Below, in pieces: positions 1 to 9,017 of a stretch of 64,000 nt of DNA. The notes below the pieces were generated by a model that had not been told where the DNA came from, made no database searches, and worked only from the letters and a program-made list of their open reading frames with translations. The stretch spans positions 1 to 64,000 of the forward strand of contig NZ_QKYU01000015.1 in the NCBI RefSeq assembly GCF_003253705.1, given 5' to 3'. Each line of letters starts with the position of its first letter. Position 1 is the stretch's first letter. A program made the position numbers and the translations under genes. This DNA is from Humitalea rosea. GTDB lineage: Bacteria; Pseudomonadota; Alphaproteobacteria; Acetobacterales; Acetobacteraceae.

Positions 1-95
1 GCCAGACGACGCGTCAACGTCCTGTGGACCATGCTCCACTCGCGACAAAACTTCGATCCCACCCGAAAAGCCGCTTGACTGGCGCATTACGCAGC

Positions 96-1526
96 TCACT
101 CCGCCGCTACGGGGGTCTTGGCCCCGACATAGGTCTCGATCTGCTTGGCCGCGTCACGGCCATCCTTGATGCCCCAGACCACCAGCGAGGCCCCGCGCAC
201 GATATCGCCCGCCGCAAAAACCCCAGGCAGGCTCGTCATCATCGTGCGATGATCCACCCGCAGCGTGCCCCAGCGCGAGACCGAGAGCGCCGGCTCGTCA
301 AACATCTTCGGCAGGTTCTCCGGGTCGAAGCCGAGCGCCTTGATGACGAGGTCGGCCGGGATGATGTGGTGGCTCGCCGCGATCGGCTCGACCTGCTGCC
401 GCCCCGTCGCATCCGGCAGGCCGAGATGCATCCGCGTCGCGCGCACACCCGTCACCTGGCCATCGCCGATGAAGGCCTCCGGCGCCGAGAGCCAGAGGAA
501 ACGCACCCCCTCATCCTCGGCATTGGTGACCTCGCGCAGGCTGCCCGGCATGTTGGTCCGGTCGCGGCGATAGAGGCAGGAGACGGATTTCGCGCCCTGC
601 CGCACCGCCGTCCGCACGCAATCCATCGCGGTGTCGCCGCCACCGATGACGACGACATCGCGGCCGGCCGCATCCAGCGCGCCGCTGTCGAATTCCGGCA
701 CCGCATCGCCGAGGCCCTTGCGGTTGCTCGCCGTCAGGTAATCCAGCGCCGGCACGATGCCGCCGAGCCCGCTACCCGGGGCGGCGATGTCGCGCGCCTT
801 GTAGACGCCCGTCGCGATCAGCACCGCGTCATGCTTCTGGCGCAGATGCTCCAGCGTCACGTCGCGGCCGATGTCCACGCCGAGCACGAAGTTGATGCCG
901 GCCGCGGCATATTGCTCATGCCGGCGGAGGACGACCTCCTTCTCCAGCTTGAAGTTCGGGATGCCATAGATCATCAGCCCGCCGACGCGGTCGTAGCGGT
1001 CATAGACCGTGACCTGCCAGCCGCGCTTGCGCAGCATCTCGGCGCAGGCGAGCCCGGCCGGGCCGGCGCCGATGATGCCGACGCTCTCGCGGCGCTCATG
1101 CCGCGGGGTCGGCGGCTTGATCCAGCCGCGCTCCCAGGCGGTGTCGGTGATGTATTTCTCGACGGCGCCGATGGTGACGCTTTCGAAACCCTTCTCGATG
1201 ACGCAATTGCCTTCGCAGAGCCGGTCCTGCGGGCAGACGCGGCCGCAGACCTCGGGGAAGGTGTTGGTGGCGGAGACCAGCTCATACGCCTCCTCCAGCC
1301 GGCCCTCGGCGGTCAGCTTCAGCCAGTCGGGGATGTTGTTGTTGAGCGGGCAATGCACCTGGCAGAATGGCACGCCGCACTGGCTGCAACGGCTCGACTG
1401 CTCGGCGGCGCGTTCGGCGGTGAAGCGGGCGTAGATCTCGGCGAAATCCTCACGCCGCACCGCGGCGCCACGCTTTTCGGGCGTGCGCTGCGGGGTCGAG
1501 ACGAATTTCAGCATGCGGTCGGCCAT
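96..1526 (-). CDS. gltD: Glutamate synthase small subunit (NADPH GOGAT beta chain)
   Basis: The 476-residue protein matches the NADPH-oxidising beta subunit of glutamate synthase, which passes electrons through Fe-S clusters and FAD to the GltB subunit for glutamate formation from glutamine and 2-oxoglutarate. Two cysteine clusters are visible near the N-terminus (Cys47/50/55/59 and Cys94/98/104/108). An FAD-binding GIIGAGPAG lies near residue 150 and an NADPH-binding GGGDTA near 295. Length is normal for the family. The upstream gene on this strand is an unrelated NAD-binding protein, so gltB is not on its usual 5' side. It could lie left of the window. FAD-dependent paralogues of this fold exist (dihydropyrimidine dehydrogenase PreT), but the full-length GltD pattern is the best fit. 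Confidence 0.93.
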   Translation of the reverse strand: MADRMLKFVSTPQRTPEKRGAAVRREDFAEIYARFTAERAAEQSSRCSQCGVPFCQVHCPLNNNIPDWLKLTAEGRLEEAYELVSATNTFPEVCGRVCPQDRLCEGNCVIEKGFESVTIGAVEKYITDTAWERGWIKPPTPRHERRESVGIIGAGPAGLACAEMLRKRGWQVTVYDRYDRVGGLMIYGIPNFKLEKEVVLRRHEQYAAAGINFVLGVDIGRDVTLEHLRQKHDAVLIATGVYKARDIAAPGSGLGGIVPALDYLTASNRKGLGDAVPEFDSGALDAAGRDVVVIGGGDTAMDCVRTAVRQGAKSVSCLYRRDRTNMPGSLREVTNAEDEGVRFLWLSAPEAFIGDGQVTGVRATRMHLGLPDATGRQQVEPIAASHHIIPADLVIKALGFDPENLPKMFDEPALSVSRWGTLRVDHRTMMTSLPGVFAAGDIVRGASLVVWGIKDGRDAAKQIETYVGAKTPVAAE

Positions 1527-1717
1527 CGGCGGTCATCCCTGAAACGCGGCCAGCCGGATACGCCACCGCTGGAGCGGGCGCAGCAATGACACGGGCGCAC
1601 CCGCCATCAAAGACCTTTTGCACTGATATGACAGCATGACTGACATAATACCAGCCATGCCGTTTCGGAAGGGTTCCAGGCTCAGCCGTGCCCTATCAAA
1701 TTATGACCGTTTCGGAC

Positions 1718-2665
1718 CTATACCGTCGCGACCGCATCCCGACGCCCACCACCCTGCCGGAATCGCGCCAGGTAGCCGGGCACCACCGCCTCCATCGGCG
1801 TCGGCGCCACGCCAAGCTCGGCAAGGCCCGAGGCCCCCGCCGCCACAACATTGTCCCGCTCCAGCAGCAGCAACTGGTCGCGCGTGAGCGGCGGTGTGGG
1901 CAGGAACTCGCAGATCCGGGCCTGGAGCCGCACCAGCCCCATGGGTATCGCCACCATACGATTGCGCCGGCGGGTCCAGCCGAGGATATCGGCCAGCAGG
2001 TCACGGAACCGCGCCACGCGCGGCCCGCCGAGTTCATAGGTGCGCCCCGCCGCATCCCCTCGCGAGACCGCCGCCATCACCGCATCGGCCACATCGCCGA
2101 CGTAGACAGGCTGGAAGCGGGTGTCGCCGGAGATCACCGGCATGAAGGGCAGCATCCGCGCCATCCCGGCAAAACGGTTGAAGAAGCCGTCGCCCGGCCC
2201 GAACACGATCGAGGGACGCAGGATCACCGCGCCCGGGAAGCCGGCGAGCACCGCCGCCTCCCCCGCCGCCTTGGTGCGGGCGTAAAGGCTCGGGCTGCTG
2301 GCATCGGCGCCGATCGCCGAGATCTGCACGAAGTGCCGCACCCCGGCCGCCGTCGCCGCCTCGGCGATGCGCCCCGGTGCCTCGGCCTGCACCCGGCTGA
2401 AATCGCCCGGCCGGGATTCGGCGAGGATGCCCAGCAGGTTCACCACCACATCGGCCCCGGACACGGCGCGCGCGATGGCCGCCGCATCTTCGATGCCGGC
2501 CCGAACCGCCACGATCTGCCCGACGCGGCCCTGGGTCATCTGCCCGCGCGCCGATTCGGGATCGCGGGTGACGATCCGCACGACATAATCCTGCCGCGCC
2601 AGACGCTTCACCACTTGGCGTCCGATGAAGCCCGTCCCGCCAAAAACCGTCGCCACACGCCGCAT
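1718..2665 (-). CDS. NAD(P)-binding NDUFA9-like oxidoreductase (complex I accessory type)
   Basis: The 315-residue protein starts MRRVATVFGGTGFIGRQVV, an atypical-SDR Rossmann nucleotide motif (GGTGFIG). A YARTKAAGE segment sits where the SDR Tyr-x-x-x-Lys would be. Proteins of this type are annotated in alphaproteobacteria as complex I NDUFA9-subunit family or NAD-dependent epimerases. The actual substrate is unknown. The open frame runs upstream through the tRNA-Leu gene, so the long version is rejected. ATG at 2665 has a GGGGG tract about 9 nt upstream, and ATG at 2674 is an alternative three codons longer. The complex I genes are 55 kb away, so a link to complex I rests on family resemblance only. 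Confidence 0.8.
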   Translation of the reverse strand: MRRVATVFGGTGFIGRQVVKRLARQDYVVRIVTRDPESARGQMTQGRVGQIVAVRAGIEDAAAIARAVSGADVVVNLLGILAESRPGDFSRVQAEAPGRIAEAATAAGVRHFVQISAIGADASSPSLYARTKAAGEAAVLAGFPGAVILRPSIVFGPGDGFFNRFAGMARMLPFMPVISGDTRFQPVYVGDVADAVMAAVSRGDAAGRTYELGGPRVARFRDLLADILGWTRRRNRMVAIPMGLVRLQARICEFLPTPPLTRDQLLLLERDNVVAAGASGLAELGVAPTPMEAVVPGYLARFRQGGGRRDAVATV

Positions 2666-2804
2666 TGCCAGCATCCCCCAACCGAACCGCGCCCTTGGTA
2701 AAGCCCCCGCCCGACCGCGCCAAGCGACGCCTTTGCAGGAAAGCGTCAGACGCCCGCTTGACGCCCCCCGGACGAACTCATAAACGGCGGGCCTGCCCCG
2801 AAAT

Positions 2805-2891
<87 letters not shown>

Positions 2892-2913
2892 CCCCTATCT
2901 GGTCCCCGCCCCT

Positions 2914-3564
2914 GTGACGACATTGTTCACCGCCCGGGGACACATCCGCCTGCATCGGAATGACCTGCCGGACGGGCTCGATTTCGGCCCGATGGTGGCC
3001 ATCGACACCGAGACCATGGGCCTCGACCCCCGCCGCGACCGGCTTTGCCTGGTCCAGCTTTCCGCCGGCGACGGCCATGCCCATTGCGTGCAGATCGTCC
3101 CGCCGTCCCTCGGCGGTCGTGGCGCCGATTGCCCGAATCTGAAGCGGCTGCTGACCGATCCCAAGGTGGTGAAGCTGTTTCACTTCGCCCGCTTCGACGT
3201 CGCCATCCTCAAGGCCGCGCTGGATATCACCTGCGCCCCGGTGAAATGCACCAAGGTCGCGGCCAAGCTGGTCCGCACCTTCACCGACCGCCATGGGTTG
3301 AAGGATCTCTGCCGCGAATTGCTGGGCGTCGACATCTCCAAGCAGCAGCAGACCTCGGACTGGGGTGCCGCGGAGCTGTCGCCCGAGCAACTGACCTATG
3401 CCGCCTCGGACGTGCTCCATCTGCATGCGCTCTGGGCCAAGCTGGAGGGGCTGCTGATCCGCGAAGGCCGGTTGGAACTGGCCGAGTCCTGCTTCGCCTT
3501 CCTGCCCGCCCGCGGCGCGCTGGATTTGCTGGGCTATGTGGAGCCCGACATTTTTCACCACTAG
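2914..3564 (+). CDS. rnd: Ribonuclease D-like DEDDy 3'-5' exonuclease
   Basis: The 216-residue protein is a DnaQ-fold exonuclease with a full DEDDy set: Asp31 and Glu33 in VAIDTETMGL, Asp95 in FHFARFDVAIL, and Tyr162 with Asp166 in TYAASDVLHLH. It corresponds to the short RNase D of alphaproteobacteria (about 205 residues), which has the catalytic domain but no HRDC domain. RNase D trims tRNA 3' ends, and this gene starts 22 nt after tRNA-Leu, so co-transcription is likely. The assigned start is GTG with no clear ribosome binding site. A slightly later start would not affect the active site. Confidence 0.88.
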   Translation: MTTLFTARGHIRLHRNDLPDGLDFGPMVAIDTETMGLDPRRDRLCLVQLSAGDGHAHCVQIVPPSLGGRGADCPNLKRLLTDPKVVKLFHFARFDVAILKAALDITCAPVKCTKVAAKLVRTFTDRHGLKDLCRELLGVDISKQQQTSDWGAAELSPEQLTYAASDVLHLHALWAKLEGLLIREGRLELAESCFAFLPARGALDLLGYVEPDIFHH

Positions 3565-3572
3565 GTCATTTC

Positions 3573-3588
3573 TGGCACGTTTTTTGTC
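3573..3588 (+). promoter_or_regulatory. Sigma-54-like -24/-12 element before lptC
   Basis: TGGCACGTTTTTTGTC matches the -24 half of the sigma-54 consensus (TGGCACG) exactly and keeps TTG of the -12 half at the right spacing. The usually invariant GC is GT. It lies 107 nt upstream of lptC, whose operon contains rpoN. Autoregulation is possible but this is a weak call. Confidence 0.25.
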
Positions 3589-3695
3589 CGCAAGTGGCGG
3601 AAGCAGGCCCTTGCAGCCCTGCGCGGCGTTGACCCGCCCCGCCCCCGGCCGCATATCCAAGGCGCGATGCTCTTGCCCCCCCCGCGATCCTGACC

Positions 3696-4373
3696 ATGCC
3701 TCCCCCCCTGCCCGCCCCGGTGCCGCCTCCCCGTGCGCGTGGCATGCCGGTGCTGACCCGCGCCCGCCAGGCTCCGACGCCGCAGGCGATGCTGCGCCGA
3801 CGCATTGCGGTCGGTGCGTTGAAGTGGCTGCTGCCGGCGGTGGCGCTGGTGCTGCTCGGCGCCATCGCCCTCTGGCCCGAATTCGACCGCGCCGAGGATC
3901 GCGGCCGCCTCTCCTTCCGCCGCAGTTCCTCCGCCCAGCCCGACACCATGCGGGTGGTGGAGCCGCGCTACGATGGCGTGGATGAGCAGCAGCGCCCCTA
4001 TACGGTCACCGCCGGGGTCGCCGCCCAGCGCGGGACCGATACCGATATCGTGGATCTGACCAAGCCGCGCGCCGACATCAACCTCGGCGACGGTGCCTGG
4101 GTCCTGGCCGAGAGCGACCAGGGCCAGTTCTTCCGCCGTGCCAATATCCTGGACCTCGCCGGCCACGTGACCCTGTTCCACGACGACGGCACCATGATGC
4201 TGACCGAGGCCGCGCATGTGGAACTGCGCGCGGGCCTGGCCGAGGGCGACAAGCCGGTGGCCGCGCAAGGGCCCTTCGGCACCTTGACCTCCGAAGGCTT
4301 CCGCCTGACCGATCGCGGGGCCGTGGTCGTGTTCACCGGCCGCGCCCATGCCGTGCTGGAGGGCAATCGATGA
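3696..4373 (+). CDS. lptC: LPS export ABC transporter periplasmic protein LptC
   Basis: The 225-residue bitopic protein has a proline-rich N-terminus, one membrane segment at about residues 41-60 (WLLPAVALVLLGAIALWP) and a periplasmic domain of LptC/DUF1239 type. LptC links the inner-membrane LptB2FG extractor to the LptA bridge that carries lipopolysaccharide to the outer membrane. It overlaps lptA by 4 nt (ATGA), so the two are translationally coupled. The start could instead be Met17 or Met32, because the first 30 residues are low complexity. Neighbours lptA and lptB support the assignment strongly. Confidence 0.88.
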   Translation: MPPPLPAPVPPPRARGMPVLTRARQAPTPQAMLRRRIAVGALKWLLPAVALVLLGAIALWPEFDRAEDRGRLSFRRSSSAQPDTMRVVEPRYDGVDEQQRPYTVTAGVAAQRGTDTDIVDLTKPRADINLGDGAWVLAESDQGQFFRRANILDLAGHVTLFHDDGTMMLTEAAHVELRAGLAEGDKPVAAQGPFGTLTSEGFRLTDRGAVVVFTGRAHAVLEGNR

Positions 4374-5314
4374 GGCTCGCGCTGTTGTTCGTGCTGCTGC
4401 CGGGGTTTGCCCTGGCGCAGGCGCTGGACCTCTCCCGCGGGGGGCCGACCGACATCACCGCCAGCGACGGCATCGAATGGCGCCAGCAGGAGCAGGTGGT
4501 GATCGCCCGCGGCGATGCCCGCGCGATCCGTGACGGCGTGACGGTGGAGGCCGAGCGGCTGCTCGCCCGCTACCGCGCCCGTGGCGGCGCCCCGTCGGCG
4601 CCCACCAGCGAGAGCCCGGCCTCCTCCTCCGAGATCTGGCGGTTCGAGGCCGATGGTGCGGTCCGCATTTCCACCGCGACCGATCGCGCCGCGGGGGATC
4701 GCGCGGTCTACGACATCGACCAGGCTGTCATGGTCCTGACCGGGCGCGACCTGTGGATGACCACACAGGACAGCCGCATCACCGCCCGCGACAGCCTGGA
4801 ATACTGGCCGGCCAGGCGGATGGCGGTGGCACGCGGCGCCGCCGTGGTCACCACCACCGACGACCGCCGCATCCAGGCCGATACGCTGGTCGGCTATTTC
4901 CTGGAGGCCCCGCTGGAGCCCGCCCCCGCCCCGGCCCGCGCGGCGGCCCCCGCCCGTGCCGCCACCGCCAGCGCGACGCTTCCCGGTGCTCCGGGCACCC
5001 CCGGCAATGTCCCGGGCGCGGGCAGCAAGCTCGACCGTGTGGAGGCCTTCGGCAATGTCGAGATCCGCACCGCCGCCGAGGTCGTGCGCGGGGATCGCGC
5101 CGTCTATTCGCCCGTCACCGGCCTCGCCCGCGTGCTCGGCGCCGTCCGCATCACCCGTGGGCAGAACCAGTTGAACGGGCAGGAGGCGATCGTCGATCTG
5201 CGCGCCGGCACCGCCCGGCTGGTCGCCCCGGGCGGCCGCGTCCAGGGGCTCATCGTCCCGGGCAGCGAACAGCCCGGCACCACCACCCCTACCCCCCGTC
5301 CGGAGCGTCGCTGA
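4370..5314 (+). CDS. lptA: LPS transport periplasmic protein LptA (OstA domain), long form
   Basis: The 314-residue protein has a clear signal peptide (MRLALLFVLLPGFALAQA) and OstA/LptA beta-jellyroll sequence at about residues 25-160 and again at about 220-290. LptA oligomers form the periplasmic bridge for lipopolysaccharide. It is longer than typical LptA (about 180-200 residues). The extra length includes an Ala/Pro/Gly-rich linker at about residues 184-220 between the two OstA-like halves. Its stop overlaps the lptB start (TGATG). Confidence 0.87.
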   Translation: MRLALLFVLLPGFALAQALDLSRGGPTDITASDGIEWRQQEQVVIARGDARAIRDGVTVEAERLLARYRARGGAPSAPTSESPASSSEIWRFEADGAVRISTATDRAAGDRAVYDIDQAVMVLTGRDLWMTTQDSRITARDSLEYWPARRMAVARGAAVVTTTDDRRIQADTLVGYFLEAPLEPAPAPARAAAPARAATASATLPGAPGTPGNVPGAGSKLDRVEAFGNVEIRTAAEVVRGDRAVYSPVTGLARVLGAVRITRGQNQLNGQEAIVDLRAGTARLVAPGGRVQGLIVPGSEQPGTTTPTPRPERR

Positions 5315-6066
5315 TGTCTGAAGCCTTGCGCGTCGTTGCGGGCGGCCAGGGGCTGATCGCGACGGGTCTGGTCAAGCGCTACAAGAAGCGCCCGGTGGTG
5401 CGCGGCGTGTCGCTGCATCTGCATCGTGGCGAGGCCGTCGGGCTGCTCGGGCCGAATGGCGCGGGCAAGACCACGACCTTCTACATGATGACCGGCCTCG
5501 TCACGCCGGATGCCGGGCAGGTGATGCTCGACGGGCATGATGTGACGCGGCTGCCGATGTATCGCCGTGCGCGCCTCGGCCTCGGCTACCTGCCGCAGGA
5601 GGCCTCGATCTTTCGCGGCCTCTCGGTCGAGGACAACATCCGCGCCGCGCTGGAAGTGGTCGAGCCCAACCGCGAACGGCGCGGGCAGATGCTGGATGCG
5701 CTGCTCGCCGAATTCGGCATCGCGCATCTGCGCAAGGCCCCCGCGCTGGCATTGTCCGGCGGCGAGCGGCGGCGTTGCGAGATCGCGCGGGCGCTTGCGA
5801 CCCACCCCGCCTATATCCTGCTGGACGAGCCGCTGGCCGGCATCGATCCCATCGCCGTCGGTGAGATCCGTGACCTGGTCAAGCATCTCAAGAACCGCGG
5901 CATCGGCGTGCTGATCACCGACCACAATGTGCGCGAGACGCTGGAGATCATCGACCGCGCCTACATCCTGCACGACGGGCAGGTCATCAAGGAGGGAACG
6001 CCGGCGGAGATCGTGGCCGATAGCCAGGTCCGCCGCGTCTATCTCGGCGAACGGTTCAGCCTCTGA
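5314..6066 (+). CDS. lptB: LPS export ABC transporter ATPase LptB
   Basis: The 250-residue cytoplasmic ABC ATPase has Walker A GPNGAGKTT (46-54), the signature LSGGERRR (147-154) and Walker B ILLDEP (168-173). It energises extraction of lipopolysaccharide through LptFG. The ATG overlaps the lptA stop by one base. Only the part from 5314 is real: the same frame is open 560 bases further upstream but is antiparallel noise over lptA. The order lptC-lptA-lptB-rpoN-hpf is conserved in many proteobacteria. Confidence 0.96.
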   Translation: MSEALRVVAGGQGLIATGLVKRYKKRPVVRGVSLHLHRGEAVGLLGPNGAGKTTTFYMMTGLVTPDAGQVMLDGHDVTRLPMYRRARLGLGYLPQEASIFRGLSVEDNIRAALEVVEPNRERRGQMLDALLAEFGIAHLRKAPALALSGGERRRCEIARALATHPAYILLDEPLAGIDPIAVGEIRDLVKHLKNRGIGVLITDHNVRETLEIIDRAYILHDGQVIKEGTPAEIVADSQVRRVYLGERFSL

Positions 6067-6112
6067 CCGCGATGCCGTCCATCATTTTCGCGCCCGGATC
6101 GACCTGACCGCG

Positions 6113-7663
6113 ATGGCGATGGGACCGCGCCTCGATCTGCGCCAGTCGCAATCGCTGGTGATGACGCCGCAATTGCGGCAGGCGATCAAGCTGCTGCAAT
6201 CCTCGAACATGGAGGTGATCGCCTTCGTCGAGGAGGAGCTGGAGCGCAACCCGCTGCTGGAGCGCGACGACCGCGCCCTCGATCCCGGCGCCGATGCCCA
6301 TGCCGAGGAAGCCGGCTTCGCCGAGCCCCGCGCCCTGTTGCCGGCCACCACCGGCGATGGGCTCGATCCGCCGCCGGTGCTGGATGCCTTCGATGCCGCC
6401 GCGGCCGGCACCTTGCAGCCGGCGGGCGAGGAAGCCCTCGATGTCCGCGACTGGTCCAATGTCGCCGATGGCGGTACGGAGTCCGGCGAGCCGCAATTCT
6501 CCGGCCAGTCCAGCGGCAGCGGCGGGCGCAGCGACTTTGGTGACGACGACAGGGGAATCGACGATCTCGCCATCGCCCGCCCGGCCAATCTGCGCGAGCA
6601 TCTGGCCGAACAGGCGCGGCTGACCTTCTTCGACCGACAGGACCGCATGATCGCGGCGCAGTTCCTCGCCCTCATCGATCCCGCCGGCCGCTGCGCCGTG
6701 CCCGACAGCCGCATCGCCGGGGCCATGGGCACCACCGTGGAGCGCGTCGCCGCGGTGCGCGCACGGATGCAGCGCTTCGATCCCACCGGCATGTTCAGCG
6801 AATGCCTGCGCGACTGCCTCGCGGTGCAGCTTGCGGAGAAGAACCGGCTGGACCCGGCGATGGAGGCGCTGCTCGACAACCTCGAAATGCTGGCCCGGCG
6901 GGACACCCGCGGGCTGATGCGGGTCTGCGGCGTCGATGCCGAGGACATGGCCGAGATGGTGGCCGAGCTGCGCCGGCTGAACCCCAAGCCCGGCGCGGAT
7001 TTCGACATCGCCCCGGCGCCGATCGTGGTCCCCGACGTGCTGCTGCGGCGGGCACCGGACCAGTCCTGGATCATCGAGCTGAACCCCGAGACCCTGCCCC
7101 GCGTGCTGGTCAACCGCGGCTTCCTGGCCCGCGCCCAGGTGGGGGCGAACCGCGAGGCCAAGACCTACCTCGCCGAACATGCCCAGAGCGCCAACTGGCT
7201 GGTGAAGAGCCTGGAACAGCGCGCCAATACCATCCTCAAGGTCTCGGCCGAAATCGTCCGCCGGCAGGATGGATTTTTCCGTCACGGCGTCGGCTTCCTG
7301 CGTGCCATGATCCTGCGCGACGTCGCCGAGACGGTGGCGATGCACGAAAGTACTGTCAGCCGGGTGACCGCGAACAAGTATATCGCAACACCTCGTGGCA
7401 CCTTCGAACTGAAATACTTCTTCACCACTGCCATCGCCGGCACCATGGGTGGTGAAACCCATAGTGCGGAGGCCGTGCGGCACCGCATCAAGACCATGGT
7501 GGAGGCCGAAGGTCCCGAGGGTGTGTTGTCCGACGACGCTATTGTGCTGCGGTTGCGTGACGAAGGTGTGGACATCGCGAGACGAACGGTGGCGAAATAC
7601 CGGGACGCGCTGCGGATACCAAGCTCGGTGCAGCGCAAAAGGGAGAAGGCCGTCCCGGCCTGA
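6113..7663 (+). CDS. rpoN: RNA polymerase sigma-54 factor
   Basis: The 516-residue protein has all three RpoN regions. There is a Gln/Leu-rich activator-interaction region at residues 1-50 (LRQSQSLVMTPQLRQAIKLLQSSN), a central core-binding domain, and a C-terminal DNA-binding domain with a helix-turn-helix (VAETVAMHESTVSRVTANKY) and the RpoN box ARRTVAKYRD at 489-498. It directs transcription from -24/-12 promoters and needs an enhancer-binding ATPase, none of which is encoded in this window. The start ATG at 6113 leaves 46 nt after lptB. Residues about 55-170 are acidic and variable, as usual for region II. Confidence 0.97.
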   Translation: MAMGPRLDLRQSQSLVMTPQLRQAIKLLQSSNMEVIAFVEEELERNPLLERDDRALDPGADAHAEEAGFAEPRALLPATTGDGLDPPPVLDAFDAAAAGTLQPAGEEALDVRDWSNVADGGTESGEPQFSGQSSGSGGRSDFGDDDRGIDDLAIARPANLREHLAEQARLTFFDRQDRMIAAQFLALIDPAGRCAVPDSRIAGAMGTTVERVAAVRARMQRFDPTGMFSECLRDCLAVQLAEKNRLDPAMEALLDNLEMLARRDTRGLMRVCGVDAEDMAEMVAELRRLNPKPGADFDIAPAPIVVPDVLLRRAPDQSWIIELNPETLPRVLVNRGFLARAQVGANREAKTYLAEHAQSANWLVKSLEQRANTILKVSAEIVRRQDGFFRHGVGFLRAMILRDVAETVAMHESTVSRVTANKYIATPRGTFELKYFFTTAIAGTMGGETHSAEAVRHRIKTMVEAEGPEGVLSDDAIVLRLRDEGVDIARRTVAKYRDALRIPSSVQRKREKAVPA

Positions 7664-7710
7664 CCTACACCCGGGAGGGCCTCTTCCAACCAAGAAGGAG
7701 GGTTTCCCAA

Positions 7711-8298
7711 ATGCATGTCACCGTCGCCGGCAAGCAGGTCGAAACAGGCGAAGCGCTGAAGACTCACGTCTCGGACGGGCTCGCCATCCTCACCGGCAAG
7801 TATTTCGACCATGCCATCGAAGCCAGCGTCACCTTCAGCCGTGACCGTGCGTTTTTCGGCTGCGACATCAACCTCAAGGCCGGGCGCGGCCTCAGCGTCC
7901 GCGCCGAGGGCGAGGGCACCGACGCCCATCGCGCCTTCGATATCGCCGCCGAGCATTTGGCCAAACGTCTACGCCGCTACCGACGCCGGGTGAACGAGCA
8001 CGCCCGAAGCAGCGCCGATCGTGAACGGCCGCAGGCGGCGCGCCAGGTCATCCTGCACCACGAGGCCCATGTCGATGGGGAGGAGATGGAGGAGCCCGAA
8101 CTGCACGGTGAGTCCGCCGCGATCGTGGCCGAGCAGCCGGCGGAAATCGCCTTCCTCTCGGTGGGTGAGGCGGTGATGCGGCTGGATCTGGAGCAGGCGC
8201 CGCTGATGATGTTCCGCAACCAGAAGACGCGGGAGCTGAACGTGATCTATCGCCGGCCGGACGGCCATATCGGCTGGATCGACCCCGCCGGGCGTTAA
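7711..8298 (+). CDS. hpf: Ribosome hibernation promoting factor, long form
   Basis: The 195-residue protein joins an S30AE/RaiA domain (residues 1-100, MHVTVAGKQVETGEALKTHV) to a C-terminal long-HPF domain ending in VIYRRPDGHIGWIDP, which dimerises ribosomes into 100S particles in stationary phase. A strong Shine-Dalgarno (GAAGGAGG) lies about 9 nt before the ATG. It follows rpoN by 47 nt, the usual arrangement. No ptsN follows here; the next gene is convergent. Confidence 0.95.
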   Translation: MHVTVAGKQVETGEALKTHVSDGLAILTGKYFDHAIEASVTFSRDRAFFGCDINLKAGRGLSVRAEGEGTDAHRAFDIAAEHLAKRLRRYRRRVNEHARSSADRERPQAARQVILHHEAHVDGEEMEEPELHGESAAIVAEQPAEIAFLSVGEAVMRLDLEQAPLMMFRNQKTRELNVIYRRPDGHIGWIDPAGR

Positions 8299-8319
8299 CC
8301 GGTCACGCGGCGCCGTGCG

Positions 8320-8910
8320 TCACGTCGCATCGCCGAGCGCACGGCGCCGCAACTCCCGCAACCGCTCCTGCCCGCCCCGGATACGCGGGTGGAGCGCGAG
8401 CACCGCCTCATGGCTCCGCAACGCGCCCAGCGCGTCCCCCACACTCTCCTGCAAGGCCGACAGCGCCTGCAGGGCGATGAAGTGCCGTGGCTCGATCCGC
8501 AGCGCCTGCTGGATGTCGCGCGCGGCGGCGGCGGGCTCACCCGTGGCGGCCAGGGCCTGGGCGCGCAGCAGCCAGGCCTCGGCATAATCATCCTGCAGGG
8601 TCAAAGCGGCATCCAGATCCTCCAACGCCTCCTCCGGCACCCCGGCCTGGAGGTTGCGCTGCCCGCGCCGCAGCAGCAAAGCGGCGGCGGGGCTCGCCCC
8701 CTGCGCCCAGAGGCCGCGGATCCGCAATTCGATCAGCGCCGCCGATTCCTCATCCCCCGCCTCGCGCAGCGTGCCGAACAGCTGGTCCATCATCGCCCGC
8801 CGCATTTCGGCGGGGCTGAGCGGAGCGGGCTGAGGCAGGGGCGTTTGCGCCACGGCCAGGGGCGGCACGGCCAGGAGGAGAAGCAGGACGGGGGCATGGA
8901 GGAGGCGCAT
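8320..8910 (-). CDS. Secreted TPR-repeat protein
   Basis: The 196-residue protein has a signal peptide (MRLLHAPVLLLLLAVPPLAVA) followed by a TPR-like helical array at about residues 60-185, including ALEDLDAALTLQDDYAEAWLLRAQALAATGE and the next unit RDIQQALRIEPRHFIALQALSAL. TPR proteins act as protein-protein adaptors. The partner is unknown. The ATG at 8910 was chosen because it begins the signal peptide. It is divergent from the IalB-like gene across a 107-bp gap that must hold both promoters, and convergent with hpf. Confidence 0.78.
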   Translation of the reverse strand: MRLLHAPVLLLLLAVPPLAVAQTPLPQPAPLSPAEMRRAMMDQLFGTLREAGDEESAALIELRIRGLWAQGASPAAALLLRRGQRNLQAGVPEEALEDLDAALTLQDDYAEAWLLRAQALAATGEPAAAARDIQQALRIEPRHFIALQALSALQESVGDALGALRSHEAVLALHPRIRGGQERLRELRRRALGDAT

Positions 8911-9017
8911 GGCGCAAGCCTCAATCCGTTCGGCGCCCGCTTGCAAGCGCCAAGCGCCGGGGGGGTTGCCCAGGGCTGCCGGGCGCGGCATCGAAGGGGC
9001 CGAAGGAGACCTCGATC

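Noticed and set aside
1-95. Possible gene end left of gltD
   Set aside because: The segment is too short and has no recognisable coding or RNA signal.
1527-1717. A clear promoter or terminator in the gap upstream of gltD
   Set aside because: A TATTAT-like box is present, but no -35 partner of quality or regulator site could be supported.
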